The notes beneath the pieces are model-generated. The model was not told the DNA's origin, did not search any database, and saw only the letters and a program-made list of their open reading frames with translations. Source: Novosphingobium sp. SCN 66-18 (lineage in GTDB: Bacteria; Pseudomonadota; Alphaproteobacteria; Sphingomonadales; Sphingomonadaceae). Taken from it: DNA of 64,000 nt. Location: positions 62,001 to 126,000 of the forward strand of contig MEGD01000009.1 in NCBI GenBank assembly GCA_001725355.1, given 5' to 3'. Numbering within the stretch: position 1 is the stretch's first letter; each line of letters begins with the position of its first letter. This document shows positions 50,948-60,534 of the stretch, one piece after another. The position numbers and the translations under genes were made by a program.

Positions 50948-52849
50948 ATGGCGATGGGCGACGGGGAAGCGCGGCGGCTGGGGATGGATCGGCCCATCGC
51001 GCGCCGGGATTTCATTCAGGGCATGGCCGTGGCGACGGCGGTGGGCGCCATGCCGGCTACCGCCTCCGGGCAGACGCTTGCGGTTGGCCTCGCGCCTGAC
51101 GCCGCATCCTATCCGCCGTTGCGGACCGGCCTGCGCGGACAGTATCCCGGTTCTTTCGAGGTCGCGCACCTGGCGCGCGATGGCGGTTTCACCGGCCCCG
51201 TCGCGGCGGACGATACCGGCGAGCATTACGATCTGGTGGTGGTCGGCGGGGGCATATCGGGCCTTTCCGCCGCGTGGTTCTATCGCAAGGCGCTGGGGCC
51301 GGACGTGCGCGTGCTGGTGCTGGACAATCACGACGATTTCGGTGGCCATGCCAAGCGCAACGAGTTCCGGCACGAAGGGCGCACGATCCTGGCTTACGGC
51401 GGCACGATGAGCATCGAGACGCCGTTCCCCTACAGCCATTCGTCCAAGGCGCTGCTCGCGGACCTGGGCGTCGTGCCATCGACGTACGCGCGCTACGACC
51501 GCTCGGCGCAGGTCTATGCGGGCCTGGGGCAGGGGGCGTTCTTCGACAAGGAGCACTTCGGCGCGGATCGCACCGTCGCGGGCATGAACCGGCGGCCGTG
51601 GGCGGAATTCTTCGCCGCCGCGCCGCTGAGCCCGGCGGTGCGCGCGGACCTGACGCGGCTCTATACCGAGAAGGTCGATTACCTGCCCGCTCTCGCGCCC
51701 GAGGCGAAAGTCGCCGCGCTCCAGCACATGAGCTACGCGGATTTTCTGCTGAAGCACGCGCGGCTGCTGCCCGAAAGCCTGCCGTGGTTCGCCGGGATGG
51801 CTTTCCGCAACAACATGCGCGTCGATACCTGCCCCGCCTATACCGCCGCGCGCGGCGGCCGGTCGCCCGGTTTCGCGGGCATGGCGCTGCCGCATCCGAT
51901 CGAGGCGGAGGCGGAGCATTTCCACTTTCCCGATGGTAACGCCTCGATCGCGCGCCTGCTGGTCAACCGCCTGGTTCCCGGTGTGTTCGGCCCCGCCGCG
52001 CTTGACCAGGAGACGATCGTGCGCGCGCCGGCCGACTATGCGGCGCTGGATCGGCCCGACAACAAGACGCGCGTGCGGCTGGGCAGCACGGCGATCCGCG
52101 TCGAGCATCTCGGCACGCCCACCGTGCTGACCGAGAAGGCGGTGCGGGTGGTCTATATGCAGGATGGCAAGCCCCGGTCGGTCACCGGCGCGAACGTGAT
52201 CCTGGCCTGCTTCAACAACATCATCCCGCATATCGCGCCCGAATTGCCGGAGGAGCAGAAAGCGGCGCTGCGTTATCCGTCCAAGGTGCCAATGCAGTAC
52301 ACGAACGTCCTGCTGCGCGACTGGAAGGCGTGGAAGGCGCTGGGGGTGCGGTCGATCAGCGCGCCCAACGGCTATCATACCTCGGCCTCGCTCGATACGG
52401 CGATGGCGATCGGCGGCTATGCCAGCGCGATGGACCCGTCCGAACCGGTGGTGGTGCACATGGTGCGCAACCCCAACCAGCCGGGCCTGCCGCGCAAGGA
52501 CCAGAACCGCGCCGGCCGCGCGGACATGCTGGCGACGCCGTTCGCAACGATCGAGTGGGAAATCCGCGCGCAGCTCCAGCGGATGCTGGGCGCGGGCGGG
52601 TTCGATGCCCGGCGCGACATCCTGGCGATCACGGTCAACCGCTGGCCGCATGGCTATGCCTACACCTACGACACGCTGGGCGATCCGGACATGCCCGATG
52701 CGCAGCGCCCGCATGTCATCGGTCGTCGCCCGCTTGGACGCATCGCCATCGCCAATGCCGACGCCGGCGCGGCGGCGTTCACCAATGTCGCGATCGACGA
52801 GGCCGAGCGTGCGGTGCAGGAATGCCTGGTCAGCCGGGGACTGACCTAG
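50948..52849 (+). CDS. spdH: Tat-exported FAD oxidoreductase, spermidine dehydrogenase-like
   Basis: This flavoprotein of up to 633 residues has a twin-arginine signal (RPIARRDFIQGMAVATAV), an FAD motif VVVGGGISGLSAAWFY near residue 95 and the SpdH-like segment LDNHDDFGGHAKRNEF. The best-known relative cleaves spermidine in the periplasm of Pseudomonas. Further features are ILACFNNIIPHIAPELP and a C-terminal GRRPLGRIAIANADA. Three ATGs compete for the start (50948, 50954, 50984). The stop shares CTAG with the convergent LysR stop. The substrate, polyamine or another amine, is inferred. Confidence 0.82.
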   Translation: MAMGDGEARRLGMDRPIARRDFIQGMAVATAVGAMPATASGQTLAVGLAPDAASYPPLRTGLRGQYPGSFEVAHLARDGGFTGPVAADDTGEHYDLVVVGGGISGLSAAWFYRKALGPDVRVLVLDNHDDFGGHAKRNEFRHEGRTILAYGGTMSIETPFPYSHSSKALLADLGVVPSTYARYDRSAQVYAGLGQGAFFDKEHFGADRTVAGMNRRPWAEFFAAAPLSPAVRADLTRLYTEKVDYLPALAPEAKVAALQHMSYADFLLKHARLLPESLPWFAGMAFRNNMRVDTCPAYTAARGGRSPGFAGMALPHPIEAEAEHFHFPDGNASIARLLVNRLVPGVFGPAALDQETIVRAPADYAALDRPDNKTRVRLGSTAIRVEHLGTPTVLTEKAVRVVYMQDGKPRSVTGANVILACFNNIIPHIAPELPEEQKAALRYPSKVPMQYTNVLLRDWKAWKALGVRSISAPNGYHTSASLDTAMAIGGYASAMDPSEPVVVHMVRNPNQPGLPRKDQNRAGRADMLATPFATIEWEIRAQLQRMLGAGGFDARRDILAITVNRWPHGYAYTYDTLGDPDMPDAQRPHVIGRRPLGRIAIANADAGAAAFTNVAIDEAERAVQECLVSRGLT

Positions 52850-53730
52850 GCCGTACCCCGCAGGATGGTCACGAAGGCGGAAACCAGCGCGCTGCGGCTG
52901 CGGTTGCGCAGCAGGTGGATGGCGTCGCGCGTCTGTTCGCCCTCCGGCAGCGCCAGCGTGGCCAGTGTGCCGTCGGCGCAGGCGCGGGCGGCCAGCGATC
53001 GCGGCACCACGGTGATGGCCAGGCCGCTGCGCGCCATGTCGAGGCAGGCGGCGGTGGAATCCAGTTCGTAATCGGGGAACAGACCGGCGGCGAAGCGCGC
53101 GCGCAGGGCACGCGGGAAGTTGCTGCCCGGTGCGGGGCGGGGCAAGGCCCAGCGCCACGCCGCCGTGTCCGGCCGTCCTTCAGTGGCCAGCAGGGGGTGA
53201 TCCGCCCGGCAGACCACCACCAGCGGTTCGGACGGCAGGGGAATGCACAGCACCTCGTCGGCATGGCCCGATGTCGCGAACTTGGCGCGATCGCACACCA
53301 CCAGATCGAGGCGCCGGTCCACCAGCGTTTCCAGCAGTTGCTCCGATGGCCCCCCGGTCACGGTGACGCGCACCGCCGGGTGATCGCGCGCGAAACGGAT
53401 GATCGCATCGGTCAGCAGGGGTTGCAGGGGATAGGGGCCGGCGCCGATGCGGACGGTGCCGGTGGTCGGCTGCTTCAGGCCGCGCGCTTCCTGTTCGAGA
53501 TTGGCGGCGGCGGCGATCACGTCGCGCGCGGAGCGGATCAGGCGTTCGGCGGCTCCGGTCGGCCGGACATAGTGCGTCGTGCGGTCGAACAGCGGGGCAT
53601 CCAGTTCGCCTTCCAGTTTCTGGATCGATCGCGTCAGCGCCGACTGGGTCAGGCCAAGCTCGTCCGCCGCACGGGCGAAATTGCCGATGCGGTAGAGCGT
53701 TTCGAAATGGCGTAGCCGGCGCAGGTTCAT
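52846..53730 (-). CDS. LysR-family transcriptional regulator
   Basis: This 294-residue protein has the N-terminal helix-turn-helix (FARAADELGLTQSALTRSIQ) and a LysR effector domain (GTVRIGAGPYPLQPLLTDAI). It is divergent from the glpD-like gene with 67 bases between, so it probably controls that operon. A short palindrome ATGGTCACCAT (53733-53743) lies directly before its start; no convincing T-N11-A box was found. The ligand is unknown. Confidence 0.9.
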   Translation of the reverse strand: MNLRRLRHFETLYRIGNFARAADELGLTQSALTRSIQKLEGELDAPLFDRTTHYVRPTGAAERLIRSARDVIAAAANLEQEARGLKQPTTGTVRIGAGPYPLQPLLTDAIIRFARDHPAVRVTVTGGPSEQLLETLVDRRLDLVVCDRAKFATSGHADEVLCIPLPSEPLVVVCRADHPLLATEGRPDTAAWRWALPRPAPGSNFPRALRARFAAGLFPDYELDSTAACLDMARSGLAITVVPRSLAARACADGTLATLALPEGEQTRDAIHLLRNRSRSALVSAFVTILRGTA

Positions 53731-53797
53731 CGATGGTCACCATATCATTCCTGTTTTGCATTACCAAGGCAGCAGACATTCGCATAGCGTACAGCGC

Positions 53798-55378
53798 ATG
53801 AACGGCACCTCCCTTGACTCGCGGACGCGGTGCGCCACTTTCGAGCGGCTGGAAGCGGGCGTGTTCGATCTTGCGGTGATCGGCGGCGGCATCACCGGTG
53901 CCGGCATTGCCCGCGACGCGGCGATGCGCGGCCTTTCTGTGGCGCTGGTGGAAGCGCGCGATTACGCCAGCGGCACCAGCAGCCGCAGCTCCAAGATGAT
54001 CCATGGCGGCTTGCGCTATCTGGCGCAGGGCGATGTGGCGCTCGTCAAGGAGGCGGCGTCGGAGCGGCAGATCCTGCGCCGCATCGCGCCGCATCTCGCG
54101 CGACTGACGCCGTTCCTGATCCCCACCGTGTCGATGGCGATGGCGGCCAAGCTGCGCGCCGGGCTGTGGACGTTCGAAAAGCTGGGCGGTGTGCCCGAAG
54201 CCGAACGGCACAAGGCGATCGGCCTTGCGGAACTGCGCCGGCGCGAGCCGCTGATGCGTACCGATGGTCTCAACGGCGCGATCCTCTATCCCGAATTCCT
54301 GACCGATGACGCGCGGCTGGTGCTGGCGAATATCCGCGCCGCGCAGGCGGCGGGCGCGGTGGTCGTCAATTATGCGGCGGCGACGGAACTGACCGGTGAC
54401 GGCCTCGTCGCGCGCTCCACGCTGGAGGGCGAGGCGCTGGGGGCACGGGTCCGCGCGAAGCTGGTCGTCAACGCGGCGGGGGCGTGGGTCGATCGGGTGC
54501 GGGCGCTGGAAGCGGGGGAGAGCGATACCCGCCTTTCGCTCAGCCGGGGCATCCATCTGGTGCTCCCCCGCGCGCGGGTGCCGGTCAACGCCACGCTGAT
54601 CCTGCGCGCGCCGGACAAGCGGAGCATCTTTGCCGTGCCGCGCGGCGCGTTCACCTACATCGGCACGACCGACGTTTTTCACCACGGATCGGACTACTGG
54701 CCGGCGCCCGAACGGTCCGACATCGACTACCTGTTGCGCGCGACGGAGAAGGCGCTGGACATCGCGCCGATCGCGGATGGCGAGATCGAGGCGCTGTGGT
54801 CGGGCGTGCGGCCCTTGATCGCGCAGCCCGGCAAGAAGGCCAACGAGGTTTCGCGCAAGGACGAGATCTGGACGTCGCCCGGCGGGCTGGTCTCGATCGC
54901 GGGCGGCAAGCTCAGCGCCTATCGCGCGATGGCCGAGCGCGTGGTCGATCTGGTGGTCGAACGCACCGGAGCCGCCGCCCGCGCGTGCGCCACTGCGGAC
55001 GTGCCGTTGCCCGGTGGCGAGGCGGCTCCCGATCTGGCGGGTATGGCGCCGGTCGCCGCCGAGCGGCTGACGGGGCTTTACGGCAGCGAGGCACAGGCGA
55101 TCATCGTCGATGGCGCTGGCGTGGCGGCCGAGGCGCGCCGCGCGGTCACGCACGAAGGCGCGGCGACGCTGGAGGACTACTGGGTCCGCCGCAGCGCGCG
55201 CGCGTGGTTCGACCATGGCGCGGGGCTGGATGCGCTGGAGCCGGCAGCGGCGGCGATGGGCGCGCTGCTGGGATGGAGCGCGCAGGAACAGGCGGATCAG
55301 GTCGCCCGGTGCCGCGCGCTCGAACGGGACAGCCGGCGTCTGCTGGAAGCGGCGCCGGGAATGGAAATGCAAGCCTGA
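53798..55378 (+). CDS. glpD: FAD-dependent glycerol-3-phosphate dehydrogenase
   Basis: This 526-residue protein has VIGGGITGAGIARDAAMRG for FAD, the family signature GTSSRSSKMIHGGLRYL and a C-terminal DAO_C domain (VRRSARAWFDHGAGLD). GlpD oxidises sn-glycerol-3-phosphate to dihydroxyacetone phosphate at the membrane and passes electrons to quinone. I use the ATG at 53798. It is followed by an AGPS-like oxidase and an FGGY kinase, an unusual grouping controlled by LysR instead of GlpR. Confidence 0.92.
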   Translation: MNGTSLDSRTRCATFERLEAGVFDLAVIGGGITGAGIARDAAMRGLSVALVEARDYASGTSSRSSKMIHGGLRYLAQGDVALVKEAASERQILRRIAPHLARLTPFLIPTVSMAMAAKLRAGLWTFEKLGGVPEAERHKAIGLAELRRREPLMRTDGLNGAILYPEFLTDDARLVLANIRAAQAAGAVVVNYAAATELTGDGLVARSTLEGEALGARVRAKLVVNAAGAWVDRVRALEAGESDTRLSLSRGIHLVLPRARVPVNATLILRAPDKRSIFAVPRGAFTYIGTTDVFHHGSDYWPAPERSDIDYLLRATEKALDIAPIADGEIEALWSGVRPLIAQPGKKANEVSRKDEIWTSPGGLVSIAGGKLSAYRAMAERVVDLVVERTGAAARACATADVPLPGGEAAPDLAGMAPVAAERLTGLYGSEAQAIIVDGAGVAAEARRAVTHEGAATLEDYWVRRSARAWFDHGAGLDALEPAAAAMGALLGWSAQEQADQVARCRALERDSRRLLEAAPGMEMQA

Positions 55379-55417
55379 CACGCATCGCGTGGCCAAGGTA
55401 CAGGGAGAATGCAGGCA

Positions 55418-56821
55418 ATGAAGGCGATCGGAGAAGCGCTGGTGAGCACGCTGGGCAGCGACAAGGTGGCCAGCGATGGCGACGCGTTGAACGCGCGCCG
55501 CTACGATCAGTGGGCAGTCAAGCACCTGCGCGACTGGCGCGGAGAAGCGGTGGCCGCGCCGGGCTGGATCGTGCGGCCCCGGTCGGTCGAGGACGTGCAG
55601 AAGGTCGTGCGCCTGGCGAACGAACACCGCGTGCCCTTGCTCCCCTATGGCCTGGGCAGCGGCGTCTGCGGCGGGATCGAGCCGACGCGGGACGCGATCC
55701 TGCTCGACATGGGGGCGATGAACAGGGTTCGCTTCATCGACGGTGACGATCTGCTTGCGAGCTTCGACGCCGGGCTGAACGGCATGGAGGCAGAGGAAGC
55801 CGTGGCGGCGCAGGGCCTCACCATCGGCCACTGGCCGCAGTCCATCGCGATCAGCAGCGTTGGCGGCTGGGTGTCGACGCGCGCTTCGGGCCAGTTCTCG
55901 ACCGCCTATGGCAATATCGAGGACATCATCCATTCGATCGAGGCCGTGCTGCCCACGGGCGAACTGGTCACGCTGGGCAAGGCGGTGCGCGCGGCGGCGG
56001 GGCCGGATCTCCGGCACCTGCTGATGGGCGCGGAAGGCACAATGGGCGTCGTGACCGGGGTTACGCTTTCGCTGCGTGCCAAGCCCGAACAACGCGGCTA
56101 CAGTATCTTCTATGCCGATGACATGCGGGCCGGATTCGAGGCGCAGCGCCGGATCATCCGCGCCGACTGGCGCCCGCCCGTCATGCGCCAGTACGATGGC
56201 CGCGAAGTCCGCCGCCTGTTCCGCGACTACGAACGCGGTGGCAAGGCCATGCTGCTGATGGTGCACGAAGGCCCGCAGGCGCGGATCGACGCCGAACTGG
56301 CGGCGATGCACGAGATCGCGGCCGCGTCCGGGCTGGAGGCGGGCGATCCCGCCGCCGCGCGGCAATGGATCGAACGGCGCAACCACGTGCCGAGCTGGCG
56401 CGAGATGTTCGAGCGCGGCTACATCGCCGACACGGTCGAGATTTCCGGCCGCTGGAGCGAAATCGGCGCGATCTATGACGATGCGATCGCCGCGCTGAAC
56501 GCGCTTCCGGGGGTGGTGAACGCGTCGGCCCACAGCTCCCATGTCTATCGTTCGGGCATCAATCTCTATTTCAGCTTCGCCGCGACCTTCGACGATACGG
56601 CGCAGATGGAGCCGGCCTATTTCGCGGGATGGCGGGCAATCATGGAAGCGACGGCACGGCACGGCGGCGGAGTGGCGCACCACCATGGCGCGGGCCGGCT
56701 GCGCAAGCCCTACCTCCACCACGATCTTGGGAACGAAGGGGTGGCGCTGCTGAGGCGCATCAAGGCGGCGCTCGATCCGCAGGGCATCATGAATCCCGGA
56801 AACCTGATCCCCGATGCCTGA
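55418..56821 (+). CDS. FAD-linked oxidase, alkyldihydroxyacetonephosphate synthase-like
   Basis: This protein of about 467 residues has a PCMH-type FAD domain (PYGLGSGVCGGIEPT, SSVGGWVSTRASGQFSTAYG, MGAEGTMGVVTGVTL) and a C-terminal cap with the HHHGAGRLRKPYLHHDLG motif seen in AGPS and vanillyl-alcohol-type oxidases. AGPS exchanges an acyl for an alkyl chain on dihydroxyacetone phosphate, but bacterial relatives may be dehydrogenases of hydroxy acids. The ATG at 55418 has GGGAG ten bases upstream. It overlaps the kinase gene by eight bases. Confidence 0.85.
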   Translation: MKAIGEALVSTLGSDKVASDGDALNARRYDQWAVKHLRDWRGEAVAAPGWIVRPRSVEDVQKVVRLANEHRVPLLPYGLGSGVCGGIEPTRDAILLDMGAMNRVRFIDGDDLLASFDAGLNGMEAEEAVAAQGLTIGHWPQSIAISSVGGWVSTRASGQFSTAYGNIEDIIHSIEAVLPTGELVTLGKAVRAAAGPDLRHLLMGAEGTMGVVTGVTLSLRAKPEQRGYSIFYADDMRAGFEAQRRIIRADWRPPVMRQYDGREVRRLFRDYERGGKAMLLMVHEGPQARIDAELAAMHEIAAASGLEAGDPAAARQWIERRNHVPSWREMFERGYIADTVEISGRWSEIGAIYDDAIAALNALPGVVNASAHSSHVYRSGINLYFSFAATFDDTAQMEPAYFAGWRAIMEATARHGGGVAHHHGAGRLRKPYLHHDLGNEGVALLRRIKAALDPQGIMNPGNLIPDA

Positions 56822-58244
56822 ACTGCTGCTGGCGCTCGACGCGGGCACCACCGGAGCCCGCGCCATGCTGGTCGATCCGGCCGGCGTGGTGCTTGGCATC
56901 GACAAGCGGCCGATCGCCAGCACCTATCCCGCCCCAGGGTTCGTCGAACAGGACGCAGCCGGCGTCTGGAACATATGCCGCGCCGTGATCGCGGGAGCGC
57001 TGGCGGCGGCGGACCGCACGATCGCGGACGTCGCGGCCATCGGCGTCACCTCGCAACGCGCCAGCGTGGTGGTGTGGGACCGGCACACCGGCCAGCCGGC
57101 CGCGCCGATGCTGGTGTGGAGCGACCTGCGCGGCATGAACGCCTATCGCGATCTGCGCGCGGCGGGTTTCACCGCCTGGCCGCAGGTGCCATCCGCCAAG
57201 CTTCCCGCCGCCATCGCGCTTTCCGGAAAGCCGGCGGCCGATCTCCAGTGGGGAACGCTTGATAGCTGGCTGGTCTATTGCCTGAGCGGCGGCGCGGCGC
57301 ATGTGACCGACATTTCCTGTGGCTGGATGACCGGCTATTTCGACTACGCCGGCGGGGTGGGCTGGAACCCGGCCCTGCTGGAGCATCAGCGGCTGCCCGA
57401 AAGCATGTTTCCGGCGCTGGCCGAAAGCTGGGGGCCGATCGCGTGGACCGCGCCCGCCGTGCTGGGCGCAGTGGTGCCGATCACCGCGCTGATCGCCGAC
57501 CAGCAGGCGGGCATGGTGGCGCATGGCGCGCTCGAACGCGGCGCGTGGAAGGTAACCTACGGCACGTCCGGCGTGCTGATGGCCAATACGGGCGCGGCGC
57601 CGATCGCGCCCCATTTCAGCATGCCGGCCGAAGCGCTGGCTTTCGCCGGTGGAGAGCGGATGTTCTGCATCGAAGGGATGGTCATCACCACGGGATCGCT
57701 CGTCGAATGGATGTGCGGCGCGATGGGGCTGTTCGCTTCGCCATCCGCGCTGGAGGCGGCGGCGGCTTCAGTGGCGGACAGCGGTGGCGTGATCGTGCGG
57801 CCTTCGCTGGCGGGCATGGGCGCGCCGCACGGGCGCTTCGACGCGCGCGGGATGATCGCGGGGCTGCATCCGGGCAGCGGTCCGGCGCATCTTGCGCGCG
57901 CCGCGCTGCAGGGAATCGCCCATCGCTTCCGCGACATTGCCGACGTGATCGACAAGGCGCTCCCGGTGCCCGAGGCGCTGCCCGCCGATGGCGGACTGTC
58001 CGCCAGCGATACCTTGCTGCAGTTGCAGGCGGATACGCTCCAGCGCCCGGTGCGCCGCCATGCGGTGCCCGAAGGAACGGCATACGGGGCCGCGCTTGCC
58101 GCCGGGCTGGGGGCGGGGCTGCTCGATGCCGCGGACCTGTCCGCCGTCGTGCGGTACGGCCGCGAATTCCACCCCAAGATTACGCGCGATGAGGCCGACG
58201 CCGCTTACGCCGCGTGGCGGGCGGCGGTCGATGCCGACGTATGA
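56814..58244 (+). CDS. FGGY-family carbohydrate kinase
   Basis: This 476-residue kinase has the N-terminal phosphate motif LALDAGTTGARAMLVD, GVTSQRASVVVWDRHTG, the YGTSGVLMANTGA segment and a C-terminal ADGGLSASDTLLQLQAD adenosine motif. It phosphorylates a polyol or sugar, and its closest feel is glycerol kinase. With the GlpD-like and AGPS-like genes it suggests use of glycerol or a glyceryl compound. It ends 21 bases before a convergent isomerase gene. Confidence 0.9.
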   Translation: MPELLLALDAGTTGARAMLVDPAGVVLGIDKRPIASTYPAPGFVEQDAAGVWNICRAVIAGALAAADRTIADVAAIGVTSQRASVVVWDRHTGQPAAPMLVWSDLRGMNAYRDLRAAGFTAWPQVPSAKLPAAIALSGKPAADLQWGTLDSWLVYCLSGGAAHVTDISCGWMTGYFDYAGGVGWNPALLEHQRLPESMFPALAESWGPIAWTAPAVLGAVVPITALIADQQAGMVAHGALERGAWKVTYGTSGVLMANTGAAPIAPHFSMPAEALAFAGGERMFCIEGMVITTGSLVEWMCGAMGLFASPSALEAAAASVADSGGVIVRPSLAGMGAPHGRFDARGMIAGLHPGSGPAHLARAALQGIAHRFRDIADVIDKALPVPEALPADGGLSASDTLLQLQADTLQRPVRRHAVPEGTAYGAALAAGLGAGLLDAADLSAVVRYGREFHPKITRDEADAAYAAWRAAVDADV

Positions 58245-58265
58245 CGGATGGCTATCGCCGCCGGA

Positions 58266-59105
58266 TCAGGGTGCGCCATTGACGTCACGCCAGAGCGCGC
58301 GGACCATGTTCCTCATCCGTTGCGCTTCCTCCCAGCGGTTGCCAAGCTCCGATCCGTCGGGCGCGGTGATCGCGTAAGGTGGCGGCCCCAGTTCGCACAT
58401 GAAGGTAAGCGCGTCATCCGATCCGGCCCGTTCCAGCCACAGCTCGAAGCCACGGCGCCACCATGCGCGATGCTGGTCGCGCCAGGCATGATGCTGCGGC
58501 GCGTCGAAGGTGACCTGCACCTGATGCGTGGTGGAGATGCGTCCGTGGAAGTTGCGGCAGTTGCGCAGAATGCGTTCGATCGCCGCCAGCTGGTCCGCGC
58601 GCAGCGGCAGTTCCATTTCGCCCGCCACGGGATAGTGCGAAAGATCGCCGGTCAACGGCAGGTCGGGTCGCGCTTCCAGCAGGCGCAGCGTGAACAGCAG
58701 GTCGTTGGTCAGCCGGCCCCGGTGCGTTTCGAACCACACCGGCAGCGGGGCGCTTTGCGCCAGCGGAACCAGGCTGTCGACCAGCGCGAGCGCATCGGAC
58801 AGGTGCGCCACCGGCCCCGCGATCTGGACGTTGAGATGGTGCGCGCCCAGCCGGTGCGCTTCGGCGATGGCGGCGGCGAGCTGGTCCGCCGAATGGACCA
58901 GAACCTGCCCTTCCCACGCCAGCCCGCGCGGGTTCATCGCCCGGACGACACCAGCGGTCCGCGCCACGCGCACGATGTTCACGCCAACGCCGTCGAACCC
59001 GGCGGCGATCACCCGCTCCAGCGCGGTGTCGAGGTCGTTCTCGATGTCGAAGCCCGGGCATTTGTCCAAACCCCAGACAGACTGCAAGACCAGCAGCCGC
59101 GCCAT
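58266..59105 (-). CDS. TIM-barrel sugar phosphate isomerase/epimerase-like protein
   Basis: This 279-residue protein of the AP-endonuclease-2-like superfamily has AGFDGVGVNIVRVA, HHLNVQIAGPV, FETHRGRLTND (metal Glu) and GDLSHYPV. Such proteins isomerise keto-sugars or related acids using a divalent metal. GGGAGAGAG precedes the ATG at 59105. A LacI-type operator (59119-59132) overlaps its promoter and also faces the divergent MFS gene, so both should be co-regulated. The substrate is unknown. Confidence 0.82.
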   Translation of the reverse strand: MARLLVLQSVWGLDKCPGFDIENDLDTALERVIAAGFDGVGVNIVRVARTAGVVRAMNPRGLAWEGQVLVHSADQLAAAIAEAHRLGAHHLNVQIAGPVAHLSDALALVDSLVPLAQSAPLPVWFETHRGRLTNDLLFTLRLLEARPDLPLTGDLSHYPVAGEMELPLRADQLAAIERILRNCRNFHGRISTTHQVQVTFDAPQHHAWRDQHRAWWRRGFELWLERAGSDDALTFMCELGPPPYAITAPDGSELGNRWEEAQRMRNMVRALWRDVNGAP

Positions 59106-59118
59106 TGTGCTCTCTCCC

Positions 59119-59132
59119 TGATAACGTTGTCA
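59119..59132. promoter_or_regulatory. LacI-type operator between isomerase and MFS genes
   Basis: TGATAACGTTGTCA is a near-perfect palindrome centred on AACGTT, typical of LacI-family operators. On the minus strand a perfect -35 TTGACA (59154-59159) and a weak -10 TTATGA (59130-59135) are 18 bases apart, and the operator overlaps the -10. The same site recurs at 61814-61827. Confidence 0.65.
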
Positions 59133-59178
59133 TAAGAACGGCAGGGAGCGACGTGTCAACCCGTTGCGAGAGGATCCC

Positions 59179-60504
59179 ATGACTGAACAGCCCACGGCCC
59201 CGTCGCCTGTCCCGGAGCGCTATCGGCGCTATGCCCTGTGGGTTCTGCTGGTGATCTACATCCTCAACTTCCTTGATCGGCAGATCGTTTCGATCCTGGC
59301 GGAGCCGATCAAGCACGATCTCCATCTGGCCGACTGGCAACTGGGGGTGATGAACGGGCTGGCCTTCGCTCTGTTCTACACCGTGCTGGGCATTCCGATC
59401 GCGCGGCTGGCGGAAACCGGCAATCGCCCGCGGATCATCGCGGCGGCGGCCGGGGTGTGGAGCCTGTTCACCATGGCCTGTGGCTTTGCGCAGAACTTCG
59501 TCCAGCTCGTGTTGTGCCGGGTTGGCGTGGGGGTGGGGGAGGCGGGCTGCACCCCGCCGGCCCATTCGCTGATCACCGATTACACCCCGCGCGAAAAGCG
59601 CGCGTCCGCCCTGGCCTTCTACGCGCTGGGCACACCGCTGGGCGGTCTGTTCGGCATGGCGCTGGGCGGAATGGTGGCGGACGCGCACGGCTGGCGCGCG
59701 GCGTTCCTGCTGGCGGGCGTGCCCGGCCTGCTGATGGCGCTGGTGGCGCGCTTTACGCTGATCGAGCTGCGTAGCCGGCTGCGTGCCGACATGATCGCAA
59801 CGGCCGTGGCGCGCATTCCCTTCCGCGAAGCCATCGCCGAAATCAGGGGCAAGCGGACGTTCTGGCTGATCGCCTTCGCCGGCGCGATCAAGGCCTTTAT
59901 CGGTTATGGCGCGGCGACGTTTCTGGCACCGTTCTTCTTCCGCAACCATGCCGCCGAACTGACGCCGCTGGCCGATGGCTTCGGTCTGGGGCTGACCGGC
60001 TTTCTGGGGGTGACGCTGGGCATCGTGCTGGGCGTGACGGGGGCGGCCGGAACATGGCTGGGTGGCTTCCTGGCCGACCGGCACGGCGCGCGCGACTTGC
60101 GCGCCTATGTGGCGATCCCGGCGGTCTCCACGCTGCTGGGCATTCCTTTCTATGTCATCGGGCTGCTCACGGAATCGGCGGTGTTCGCCCTCTTCATGTT
60201 CGCGTTCCCACCCGTGCTGAACACGCTGTGGTATGGACCGAGCTATGCCGCCGTGCAGGGCCTGGTCCAGCCGCAGACACGGGCGACGGCCGCTGCCGTG
60301 CTGCTGTTCCTGGTCAACCTGATCGGGCTGGGCCTAGGGCCGCTTGGCGTCGGCGCGATGAGCGATCTGATCGGCAATACGTTCGGGCTTGGGCCGGCGG
60401 AAGGCGTGCGCTGGTCGCTGCTTATCTTCGTGCTGTTCGGCGCGGTGGCGTCGGCGCTGTTCTGGCTGGCGCGGGGCTCCATCCGCGAAGAAATGGTGAG
60501 TTGA
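59179..60504 (+). CDS. MFS transporter (spinster-like type)
   Basis: This 441-residue inner-membrane protein has twelve predicted segments and the motif IYILNFLDRQIVSILAEPI near the N-terminus, with RVGVGVGEAGCTPPAHSLI (motif region of this subfamily). It probably imports an organic acid or sugar derivative. AGAGGA lies five bases before the ATG at 59179; a TTG at 59164 is less likely. The LacI operator just upstream suggests induction with the isomerase. Confidence 0.9.
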   Translation: MTEQPTAPSPVPERYRRYALWVLLVIYILNFLDRQIVSILAEPIKHDLHLADWQLGVMNGLAFALFYTVLGIPIARLAETGNRPRIIAAAAGVWSLFTMACGFAQNFVQLVLCRVGVGVGEAGCTPPAHSLITDYTPREKRASALAFYALGTPLGGLFGMALGGMVADAHGWRAAFLLAGVPGLLMALVARFTLIELRSRLRADMIATAVARIPFREAIAEIRGKRTFWLIAFAGAIKAFIGYGAATFLAPFFFRNHAAELTPLADGFGLGLTGFLGVTLGIVLGVTGAAGTWLGGFLADRHGARDLRAYVAIPAVSTLLGIPFYVIGLLTESAVFALFMFAFPPVLNTLWYGPSYAAVQGLVQPQTRATAAAVLLFLVNLIGLGLGPLGVGAMSDLIGNTFGLGPAEGVRWSLLIFVLFGAVASALFWLARGSIREEMVS

Positions 60505-60507
60505 GCG

Positions 60508-60528
60508 GCGCCCGGCCTTGCCGGGCGC
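60508..60528. terminator. Bidirectional terminator hairpin between two MFS genes
   Basis: GCGCCCGGC and GCCGGGCGC form a perfect 9-bp GC-rich stem with a 3-base loop, placed between two convergent genes. No T-run is seen on either side, as is common in GC-rich genomes. Confidence 0.6.
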
Positions 60529-60534
60529 ACGCCG

